This document shows, piece after piece, positions 14,751 through 21,619 of a stretch of 36,217 nucleotides of DNA; position 1 is the first letter of the stretch, and each line of letters begins with the position of its first letter. The position numbers and the translations under genes were made by a program. This stretch comes from Cytophagales bacterium (GTDB lineage Bacteria; Bacteroidota; Bacteroidia; Cytophagales; Thermoflexibacteraceae), in assembly GCA_013298985.1 (NCBI GenBank), contig JAAFJS010000029.1, forward strand, positions 1 to 36,217. Direction: 5' to 3'. The notes under the pieces are model-generated. The model had not been told where the DNA came from, made no database searches, and saw nothing but the letters and a program-made list of their open reading frames with translations.

Positions 14751-16394
14751 ATGAAAACTCAATTCGTACTTATCTGCATCTTGACTTTGTGGCTGGCAAA
14801 CTCACTTGTTTTTGCTCAGTCGTCGCGCACCTTCAAGGTCTGCGATGTCGAACTAAAAAAAGAGGCTTTCCCTGAATTTGAGTACATTGATTTGCTACAA
14901 GTGCAGAAATCAAACAATTCGGAAATCACTGCCTATCCACGTGCTACCAAAACTAAAATGCTCAATATTGGCACTTTACAGAATCATTTTGTGGTCGGGC
15001 TACAACTTGCCTATGCCTATCATCGTCCTTTCGTTATCTCGCCCGATATGGTTTGGTTGCTCATTTGCCAAGGTTTTGCCAATCACGTTAAGCAAAATGC
15101 GGAACAGCTACGTTCTAAATTTATCGATTTCAAGGGCAAAAAAGACATTATCGTGTATGAAAAACAAGGTGTGAATATTCGCAAGGAAGAAACTTGGGTG
15201 AATATGCTCCCCAAATTTCGTCAAGAAATGCAAAAGGAATTGGGCGCAAACCTGCACAATACGGTCATCAATGAGTTTTCTACCTCTACTGATATTTCTA
15301 AAATTGCTTTTGAAATCTCTCTCATGGACGCAATGAGTCCGTACTTTGATTATGTGTCTGTTGAGTTGTGTGGTATTCCAGAAATTACCTTAGAAGGCAC
15401 AGTAGAAGATTGGAAAAAAGTGAAAGAAAAAACGAATGAGTTGAAAAAGTACGACTTAGCTTGGTGGATAGACGAGTTAAATCCTATTTTAGAGGAGTTT
15501 GTCCATACCGCAGAAGGCAAAGAAAATCAGGAGTTTTGGCAACATATTTATAAGTATCGTATGCTGAGTAATAGAGATTGTGGAGAAAGCCCAGAACTCA
15601 TTACAGGCTGGATTACTAAGTTTTTTCCTTACTTAAAATTGAGGCAAACCAATGACAATCTATTAGAAAAGAATAGTTTTTTATCTTCAAAAAACACCAA
15701 TGTTATTCCTGTCAAATTAGGTTTTCATATTTGGGAGTTTCCTACCAGTATTTCTTCTGCAAAAATCAAATTCATTCCCTTACTAAAACCTGCAAAAAAC
15801 ATGGAATTTATAGCAGGAATGATAGGAATTTCTCAAAATTCGCAAACTTTTGCCCTAAAACCTGAAATTAACTGGGCAGTTTTGGAAAATTTACCTGAGA
15901 AGAAAGAAGGAGAGGGGATTGAATACCCAGAATTAGAAAGTGAAATTAATTTGCTTCCTAAAACTACAGACACAATTTTTGTTAATCATGAAGTTGATAC
16001 TCTTGTAAATGTACCTGTACCAATCGTGATACCAAAGAAATATGAAGAAAAAAATGATACTATTACTGATATTGACAGAAATATATTTACAGTCGTAAGG
16101 AAAAATGCAGAGCCAAAAGGAGGAATGATTGATTTCAATTCTTATCTTTCTAACAATCTGATTTACCCTGAGAGTGCAAAAAAAGAAAAAATAGAAGGCA
16201 AGGTTTATCTCCAATTCGTTGTGAATGAAGATGGTAGCTTGACAGATTTTAGAGTTGTAAAAGGCATAGGTGGCGGTTGTGATGAAGAGGCTTTAAGGCT
16301 GCTTCAAAACTCACCAAAATGGAAGCCTGCCAAGCACAAAGGGAAACTTGTGAGGCAGAGAATGGTAATTCCTATTCATTTTAAGTTGGAATAG
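14751..16394 (+). CDS. DUF4419 protein fused to a C-terminal TonB domain
   Basis: The 547-residue product has a signal peptide (MKTQFVLICILTLWLANSL, cleavage after FAQ). Residues about 60-385 match DUF4419: YAYHRPFVISPDMVWLLICQGFANHV, FSTSTDISKIAFEI, LCGIPEITLEGTVEDW and the FW-x2-IYKYR segment are all present. A low-complexity linker (about 390-455) leads to a TonB C-terminal domain (about 460-547: NNLIYPESAKKEKIEGKVYLQF, VNEDGSL, DEEALRLLQNSPKWKPAKH). There is no N-terminal anchor beyond the signal, so it should be periplasmic or loosely membrane-bound. DUF4419 has no settled function. A TonB-type domain without ExbB/ExbD neighbours suggests protein-protein contact rather than a classical energy transducer. 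The minus-strand frame at 16376 overlaps its 3' end. Confidence 0.88.
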   Translation: MKTQFVLICILTLWLANSLVFAQSSRTFKVCDVELKKEAFPEFEYIDLLQVQKSNNSEITAYPRATKTKMLNIGTLQNHFVVGLQLAYAYHRPFVISPDMVWLLICQGFANHVKQNAEQLRSKFIDFKGKKDIIVYEKQGVNIRKEETWVNMLPKFRQEMQKELGANLHNTVINEFSTSTDISKIAFEISLMDAMSPYFDYVSVELCGIPEITLEGTVEDWKKVKEKTNELKKYDLAWWIDELNPILEEFVHTAEGKENQEFWQHIYKYRMLSNRDCGESPELITGWITKFFPYLKLRQTNDNLLEKNSFLSSKNTNVIPVKLGFHIWEFPTSISSAKIKFIPLLKPAKNMEFIAGMIGISQNSQTFALKPEINWAVLENLPEKKEGEGIEYPELESEINLLPKTTDTIFVNHEVDTLVNVPVPIVIPKKYEEKNDTITDIDRNIFTVVRKNAEPKGGMIDFNSYLSNNLIYPESAKKEKIEGKVYLQFVVNEDGSLTDFRVVKGIGGGCDEEALRLLQNSPKWKPAKHKGKLVRQRMVIPIHFKLE

Positions 16395-16486
16395 GTAGGT
16401 TCGAGCATCATCAATACAGCAAAACAAGATGAGATAAATAGTAAAGCATTGACTGCGAATAAAATAATAGTAAGGATTTTCATCAT
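16376..16486 (-). CDS. Possible single-pass membrane micropeptide
   Basis: A 36-codon frame starts with two tandem ATGs at 16486. The peptide begins MMKILTIILFAVNALLFISS and has one strong hydrophobic segment followed by a short polar tail ending NLK. Its stop lies inside the 3' end of the DUF4419-TonB gene, a 19-bp tail-to-tail overlap. The composition fits a micropeptide inserted in the membrane, but AT-rich DNA readily gives such frames. No clear promoter was found. Confidence 0.3.
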   Translation of the reverse strand: MMKILTIILFAVNALLFISSCFAVLMMLEPTYSNLK

Positions 16487-16555
16487 TGGTTAGCTTTTTA
16501 GTGTAAACATTTCATAAATTACTTGTTTTTATCAAAAAATAAAGGGCTTATTTTT

Positions 16556-16563
16556 TACTTTTG
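16556..16563 (+). promoter_or_regulatory. Promoter -7 box for the enoyl-CoA hydratase gene
   Basis: TACTTTTG matches TAnnTTTG. The start of transcription would be near 16570, leaving about 100 nt of leader before the ATG at 16671. No TTG lies at the right distance. Confidence 0.45.
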
Positions 16564-16670
16564 AGTGATAAAAACATAGAAAACAAGAACTTTGGAGAAA
16601 AGCCTAACAGCAATGATGATATTTTTTGCGTAAATCCTATTATTTAATAACACATAACTCACTTATAATC

Positions 16671-17444
16671 ATGCAATTCGACAATCTACTTTGGGAAATC
16701 AAAGATGAAATTCTTTTTCTTACCATCAATCGCCCTACCAAACTCAATGCGCTCAATCAGCAAACCATGGCTGAAATCAGCAAAGCCTTCGAGCTTATTT
16801 ACCAAGAGGAAGATATCAAGGGCGTAATCCTTACGGGCGCGGGCGAAAAGGCGTTTGTGGCAGGCGCAGATATTGCTGAGTTTGTTGGATTGGCAGGTGC
16901 AGGCGCAAAAGCAATGGCACAACGCGGACACCAGATTTTGTTTCAAATCGAGAACTGCCCCAAGCCCGTCATTGCGGCGGTCAATGGCTTTGCGCTGGGT
17001 GGCGGTTGCGAATTGGCGATGGCTTGCCACCTCCGAATCGCCTCCGAAAACGCCAAATTTGGGCAACCCGAAGTCAATTTGGGCATTATTCCTGGTTACG
17101 GTGGCACGCAAAGGCTCACGCAGCTTGTGGGTAAGGGCAAGGCTCTCGAACTGATGATGACCGCTGACCTGCTCTCAGCACAGGAGGCACTACAAATTGG
17201 GCTGGTAAATCATGTGCTGCCCTTTGACTTACTTTTGCCCAAGGCAGTAGAAATTTTGCAAAAAATTAAGCAAAAAGCACCCATTGCGATAGCCCAAGTC
17301 ATCAAAAGTGCCAATGCCGCTTACAACAATAACGGCTACGAAGTTGAGGCTGAAGGGTTTGGCATTTCTGCCGCCACCGAAGATTTCAAAGAAGGAGCAA
17401 GTGCATTTATGGAAAAAAGAAAAGCAAATTTTCAAGGCAGATAA
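16671..17444 (+). CDS. Enoyl-CoA hydratase/isomerase (crotonase) family
   Basis: The 257-residue length matches crotonases when started at ATG 16671; the longer frame from 16626 would need a TTG start and adds non-family residues. Oxyanion-hole segments are AFVAGADI (61-68) and FALGGGCELA (108-116). Both catalytic glutamates of true hydratases are present, E114 in GGCELA and E134 in GQPEVNLG, followed by PGYGGTQRL. It should hydrate trans-2-enoyl-CoA to 3-hydroxyacyl-CoA in fatty-acid or amino-acid breakdown, in the cytoplasm. It stands alone on the plus strand. The substrate chain length (short chain, crotonyl-like) is inferred only. Confidence 0.93.
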   Translation: MQFDNLLWEIKDEILFLTINRPTKLNALNQQTMAEISKAFELIYQEEDIKGVILTGAGEKAFVAGADIAEFVGLAGAGAKAMAQRGHQILFQIENCPKPVIAAVNGFALGGGCELAMACHLRIASENAKFGQPEVNLGIIPGYGGTQRLTQLVGKGKALELMMTADLLSAQEALQIGLVNHVLPFDLLLPKAVEILQKIKQKAPIAIAQVIKSANAAYNNNGYEVEAEGFGISAATEDFKEGASAFMEKRKANFQGR

Positions 17445-17455
17445 GTAGAAATTAC

Positions 17456-17463
17456 TATTTTTG
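17456..17463 (+). promoter_or_regulatory. Promoter -7 box of the TPR histidine kinase
   Basis: TATTTTTG matches TAnnTTTG and begins 12 bp after the hydratase stop codon. The predicted start, near 17470, leaves a leader of about 30 nt before the ATG at 17499. This supports the internal start over the longer frame beginning at 17463. Confidence 0.6.
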
Positions 17464-17498
17464 TGGTTTGTCAAAAAAATAAGCCTGCGCCTAATCAA

Positions 17499-19418
17499 AT
17501 GATTATTTTAAAAAAATATGTTTTGTTCTTTTTTATTTGTTTTAACACTGCTTTTTTCGGAGTTTTTGCCCAAAAAGAAGCAGGACAGATAGATAGTTTA
17601 CAAATTTTACTGACAAATAAGGACTTACATGATACTTCGAGAGTTGATTTGTTATCCAAAATGTCTTTTATCTATCGAAATAATGCGCCAAAAAAATCTT
17701 TAGAATATACACAGGAAGCCCTCTTACTGGCACAAAAGATAAACTACAAAAAAGGCATGGCGACTTGCTTGGCAGATATTGGCAACTTTAATTGGCAGAT
17801 AGGAGATTATGCCCAAATGATTGATTATACTTTGCAGGCACTCAAAATCGACGAGGAAATTGGCAATAAGAAAGGTATCGCTCGCGACATCAGCAATCTG
17901 GGGTCAGCGTATGACAGCAAAGGAGAACTCGACAAAGCGTTGCGCTATTACGAACAGGCTACCAGCATTGACAAAGAAAACAAAGATGAAAGCAACCTCT
18001 CCAATACACTCAATAATATAGGCGTGATTTATCAGCGCAAAGAAGAGTTTGGCAAGGCATTGGAATATTTTTTGGAAGCACTCAAAATTGCTGATAAAAA
18101 TAGCAACCAGCAATACATAGGGATTTCTTTGAATAATATTGGTGATGTTTACCACAATGCCAAAAACTTCAAAGAGTCTATCCGCTTTCAAAAGCAAGCC
18201 TTGGGCATCGCGCAAAAAATCCAAGACAATGAGGGCATTGCTTACTCTTATGATGGACTGGCAAAGTCGTTTACAGAGATAAACCAACTGGATTCTGCCG
18301 AATATTTTGCCTTCAAAGCCCTCCAAATCAATCGAGAAATGGGATTTAAACCTCAAATCAAAGACAATTTTCATACCTTGAAAAATATAGCTTCCCAAAA
18401 AGGTGATTTTCAAAAAGCGTTAGCGTATGCTGACTCTATGATTATACTGAATGACAATCTATTTGGTGAGGATAAAAACAAACTAATCAGTCAGTTACAA
18501 CAAAAATTTGAGCTGGGCAAAAAACAAACAGAAATAGAATCTTTGCAAAAAGACAACATTATCAAAGCGCAAGAGATTGAAAAACAAAGTCTTTTGCAAA
18601 ATATTTGGGTGGCAAGTTTTGGCGTTGCGCTGGCACTGGTGATTGGTTTGTTTATTTTGTATTACCAAAGAATAAAAATTAACAAAAGGCTCAACAAAAT
18701 TAATCACGAGCTGAACAGCAAAAATAAGGAGTTGCATAACCTCAATACGACCAAAGATAAGCTCTTTTCTATCATTTCCCATGACCTTCGTAGTCCCTTC
18801 AATTCGCTGAAAAGCGTGCTGGAATTGATGAAAGAAAGTGCTTTTTCGCCCCAAGAAATCGAGCATATTTCTTCTCAGCTACACCAAAACGTAGAAAATA
18901 TTTCTTACACCTTAGATAATCTCTTGCAGTGGTCTATTTCGCAGATGAAAGGCGCGCAGACGAATATAGAAAAGATAAATATCTCTGAAATTATTACAGA
19001 AACGATTAATTTTTACCAAGAAGTTGCCAAACAAAAGGACATTTCACTTTTAAGTATTTCATTACCCAATAGTTATGTGAATGCAGATAAAAACCAAATC
19101 CGTCTTATCTTGCGAAATTTGGTGAATAATGCGCTCAAATTTACCTTCTCCAAAGGCACTGTAAGCATTGGGACGCAGGTAAAAAATGGGAAATTGGAGG
19201 TTTCCGTAACGGATACGGGCGTAGGCATGACAGACGAGCAGGTCAGTAACTTATTTTCACCCGCCAACCGTTCTACCAAAGGCACTTCGGGCGAAAAAGG
19301 CACAGGACTTGGACTATTACTTTCCAAAGAGTTTGTAGAAAATAATGGTGGCGAAATGGTCGTCAAAAGCAAAAAGCACGAAGGAAGTAATTTTACTTTT
19401 TCGCTACCACTGGTATAG
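17499..19418 (+). CDS. TPR-containing membrane histidine kinase
   Basis: Started at ATG 17499 the product has 639 residues and begins with a signal peptide (MIILKKYVLFFFICFNTAFF, then VFAQ). Residues about 45-335 form six to seven tetratricopeptide repeats (for example NLGSAYDSKGELDKALRYYEQA) facing the periplasm. A single membrane helix lies at about 370-389. HisKA follows with FSIISHDLRSPFNS (H428) and a HATPase domain with NLVNNALKF (540-548), DTGVGM (572-577) and GTGLGL (601-606). This TPR kinase build is frequent in Bacteroidota. No response regulator is adjacent, since the next gene is convergent. Confidence 0.95.
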   Translation: MIILKKYVLFFFICFNTAFFGVFAQKEAGQIDSLQILLTNKDLHDTSRVDLLSKMSFIYRNNAPKKSLEYTQEALLLAQKINYKKGMATCLADIGNFNWQIGDYAQMIDYTLQALKIDEEIGNKKGIARDISNLGSAYDSKGELDKALRYYEQATSIDKENKDESNLSNTLNNIGVIYQRKEEFGKALEYFLEALKIADKNSNQQYIGISLNNIGDVYHNAKNFKESIRFQKQALGIAQKIQDNEGIAYSYDGLAKSFTEINQLDSAEYFAFKALQINREMGFKPQIKDNFHTLKNIASQKGDFQKALAYADSMIILNDNLFGEDKNKLISQLQQKFELGKKQTEIESLQKDNIIKAQEIEKQSLLQNIWVASFGVALALVIGLFILYYQRIKINKRLNKINHELNSKNKELHNLNTTKDKLFSIISHDLRSPFNSLKSVLELMKESAFSPQEIEHISSQLHQNVENISYTLDNLLQWSISQMKGAQTNIEKINISEIITETINFYQEVAKQKDISLLSISLPNSYVNADKNQIRLILRNLVNNALKFTFSKGTVSIGTQVKNGKLEVSVTDTGVGMTDEQVSNLFSPANRSTKGTSGEKGTGLGLLLSKEFVENNGGEMVVKSKKHEGSNFTFSLPLV

Positions 19419-19457
19419 AAATAGGGTGTGCAAAACAAAAAAACGAAATTTGTGGGA

Positions 19458-19907
19458 TTAATACCTCAGTTTTAGCCCTACTGGTACTTTTAATGTATCC
19501 GAGTCGTACATATTGATATAGATAACCAGGCTTTTTTCTAATCCTTCGTAAGTTACACTGTATTTGTCCAATAGACCTCCACCCAATTCACTATTTTTTG
19601 TTTGAAAAGAGCAACAACTACCGATTCGGGAATATTTGATTTCTTCTCCCTTGGGTCCTGCCAGCGCATTGAGAAATCGCCTTTCATTTTTGGGACCTCC
19701 TAAATCACCACCCACCATAATCGGATTTTTTTCTGTATAACCGTAGGTTTTGTCTTGGCTATAAAGTGTTATTTTGAAAGTATTATCGTCTAATAATTCT
19801 TGCTTTAAATTAGGACTGTCGCGGTCAGTCGTTGCTACTTTTTTGGAAGTATTACAAGAATTTAAGAATACAAAAATGATGATGGCTAAGAAAATTTGTT
19901 TTATCAT
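19458..19907 (-). CDS. Small lipoprotein, unknown function
   Basis: The 149-residue product has a lipoprotein signal ending LNSC (Cys18). The mature part contains KTYGYTEKNPIMVGGDLGGP, NERRFLNALAGPKGEEI and SVTYEGLEKSLVIYINMYDSD. This pattern recalls a family of short Bacteroidota lipoproteins that databases sometimes mislabel as a deoxyphosphooctonate aldolase. That label would be wrong here, because the length and signal do not fit an aldolase. Its start overlaps the stop of the transposase-like fragment by four bases (ATGA), probably by chance. It is convergent with the TPR kinase gene across a 39-bp gap. Confidence 0.8.
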   Translation of the reverse strand: MIKQIFLAIIIFVFLNSCNTSKKVATTDRDSPNLKQELLDDNTFKITLYSQDKTYGYTEKNPIMVGGDLGGPKNERRFLNALAGPKGEEIKYSRIGSCCSFQTKNSELGGGLLDKYSVTYEGLEKSLVIYINMYDSDTLKVPVGLKLRY

Positions 19908-20089
19908 TTGTTTTTATTTTTGCTGATAAAGTGATGCATTTGATTGTAATCACTACTCAATACTTTTTCTGTTATCCGTTCTATATTACTTTTACAAGTG
20001 TACAGTAAACCTGCTAAAAATTGACTACATTTGCTCATGCTGCCTGTCCTGTAACACTTGAAGGCTGTCCCAAAACCTTCAAGGTACAA
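19904..20089 (-). pseudogene. Remnant of a transposase N-terminus
   Basis: A 61-codon minus-strand frame without a good start (TTG at 20089) contains QFLAGLLYTCKSNIERITEK and SDYNQMHHFIS. The words GLL, K-x-NIERITE, SDY and HHFIS resemble the N-terminal region of IS701/IS4-group transposases, where a 'GLL...SNMERM...HFIS..W' pattern occurs. The similarity stops at HFIS, and the frame then reads KNKNK and ends. No DDE catalytic part exists nearby. GGCTGTCCCAAAA at about 20064-20076, inside a small inverted repeat (CTTGAAGG/CCTTCAAG), could be an old element end. It is probably an eroded insertion-sequence remnant. Confidence 0.45.
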
Positions 20090-20204
20090 GTTGATTTTTT
20101 TTCACCAAAGTATTTCATAAACGCAAAAATAACCTTTTTTTGATAAATCATGCAGACTGCCAAAGTAGAACTACTATCTACTAAATTCTAACTACTGCTT
20201 ATTT

Positions 20205-21362
20205 TTAATTCATGGCATAGCGCGCCACGTCTTCCTCTGTAATTTCCTCTCCACTCATAATTATCAGGCGTTCCACCACATTGCGAAGCTGGCGGATATT
20301 GCCCGACCAGTCTATTTCTTTGAGCTTGGCGAGGGCTTCGGGGGAAACCACTTTTTTGTTTTCACCGTATTCGTCAGCGATGTCCTCCAAAAATTTATCT
20401 ACAAGCAAAGGAATGTCGTCTTTGCGTTCGTTTAGCGAAGGAACTTTTATCACTATCACGCTGAGGCGATGGTACAAGTCTTCGCGGAACCTGCCTTGTT
20501 TGATTTCTTCGGGAATATTTTTGTTGGTAGCGGCAATCACGCGCACGTTCACTTTGATTTCCTTGTCGCCACCCACGCGGGCAATTTTGCTTTCTTGCAA
20601 AGCACGCAATACCTTTGCCTGCGCCGAAAGACTCATATCGCCAATTTCGTCCAAAAACAAAGTGCCATTATTCGCCAACTCAAATTTGCCAATGCGTTGC
20701 TTAACCGCCGAAGTAAACGAACCTTTCTCATGTCCAAAAAGCTCACTTTCAATCAGTTCCGAAGGAATAGCCGCGCAGTTTACCTCTATCAGCGAGGCTT
20801 GGCTGCGGTTGCTCTTTACGTGTAACCACTTGGCTACCAACTCTTTGCCTGAACCGTTAGGACCCATAATCATCACGCGAGCCTCCGTAGGCGCGACCTT
20901 GTCTATGGTTTCCTTCACTTGCTGAATGGAGGCAGACTCGCCCACGATGTCGAAGGTGCGAGAAACTTTCTTACGCAACACTTTGGTTTCTGCGACCAGT
21001 GTAGATTTATCGAGCGCATTTCGCATGGTAACGAGCAGGCGATTGAGGTCAGGCGGTTTTTGAATGAAATCAAACGCCCCTTTTTTGGTAGCCTCGACAG
21101 CCGTTTCGATATTTCCATGTGCCGAAATCATGATGAACTGCACGTCTTTGCCCAGTTCCATTGCTTTTTCCAAAACTTCGAGTCCGTCCATTTTGGGCAT
21201 TTTGATGTCGCAAAGCACGAGGTCGTAATCGTTTTGTTTGAGTTTTTCTAATCCTTCTTCGCCGTCCTTTGCTTCGTCGACCTCATACTTTTCGTATTCG
21301 AGAATCTCGCGAAGGCTGTAACGGATAGCTTTTTCGTCGTCTATGATTAATACTTTTGACAT
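20205..21362 (-). CDS. NtrC-type response regulator (REC-AAA+), no DNA-binding domain
   Basis: The 385-residue product has a receiver domain (1-120: acidic D8/D9, phospho-acceptor D52, S80, K102). A sigma-54-activator AAA+ domain follows (about 138-370) with Walker A GPNGSGKE (167-174) and Walker B TLFLDE (234-239). The sigma-54-contacting GAFTGA loop reads GSFTSA (214-219). The protein ends at EEDVARYAMN right after the AAA+ lid, and no Fis-type helix-turn-helix follows. It therefore cannot bind DNA in the usual way and may act from solution or in another role. Proteins of this length occur in other Bacteroidota, so truncation is probably ancestral. No partner kinase is adjacent, but two orphan kinases lie in this window. 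Confidence 0.93.
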   Translation of the reverse strand: MSKVLIIDDEKAIRYSLREILEYEKYEVDEAKDGEEGLEKLKQNDYDLVLCDIKMPKMDGLEVLEKAMELGKDVQFIMISAHGNIETAVEATKKGAFDFIQKPPDLNRLLVTMRNALDKSTLVAETKVLRKKVSRTFDIVGESASIQQVKETIDKVAPTEARVMIMGPNGSGKELVAKWLHVKSNRSQASLIEVNCAAIPSELIESELFGHEKGSFTSAVKQRIGKFELANNGTLFLDEIGDMSLSAQAKVLRALQESKIARVGGDKEIKVNVRVIAATNKNIPEEIKQGRFREDLYHRLSVIVIKVPSLNERKDDIPLLVDKFLEDIADEYGENKKVVSPEALAKLKEIDWSGNIRQLRNVVERLIIMSGEEITEEDVARYAMN

Positions 21363-21395
21363 TTTATGGTTGGTTTTTGAGTTTTTACTATATAT

Positions 21396-21608
21396 TTAAC
21401 TTTTGCGCCATTGTAGATAAATTTCTAACAATATATCATTTTTGTTTTTGTGGATAAAGTGCCAAAATTCCAAACCTGTTGCACGATTTTGGATAATCAT
21501 GAGCTTGACATAAGTAAACACAAAAGTTTGGAAATCCAATATTTTGGCTTGCTGCGCCCAATATTTTTCCAATCCAAGCAAAATCCAATTTGTTGTTTTT
21601 TCTTTCAT
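21396..21608 (-). CDS. Small protein downstream of the methyltransferase, unknown
   Basis: A 70-codon ATG frame begins 11 bp after the stop of the nuclease-methyltransferase gene, with an A-rich run just before. The product starts MKEKTTNWILLGLEKYWAQQ, is rich in Trp and aromatic residues, and ends LEIYLQWRKS. No signal peptide or motif was recognised. Tight spacing suggests co-transcription with the upstream gene, so it could be an accessory subunit or controller. It could also be the tail of a decayed gene. Confidence 0.45.
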   Translation of the reverse strand: MKEKTTNWILLGLEKYWAQQAKILDFQTFVFTYVKLMIIQNRATGLEFWHFIHKNKNDILLEIYLQWRKS

Positions 21609-21619
21609 GGTCTTTATTT

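Noticed and set aside
19458-19907. Annotation as 2-dehydro-3-deoxyphosphooctonate aldolase
   Set aside because: The protein is a 149-residue lipoprotein without any aldolase barrel; the label, sometimes attached to similar proteins, does not fit.
20281-20925. A 214-codon plus-strand frame
   Set aside because: It lies wholly antisense to the response regulator AAA+ domain; its Ser/Leu-rich composition is the usual shadow of a coding strand.
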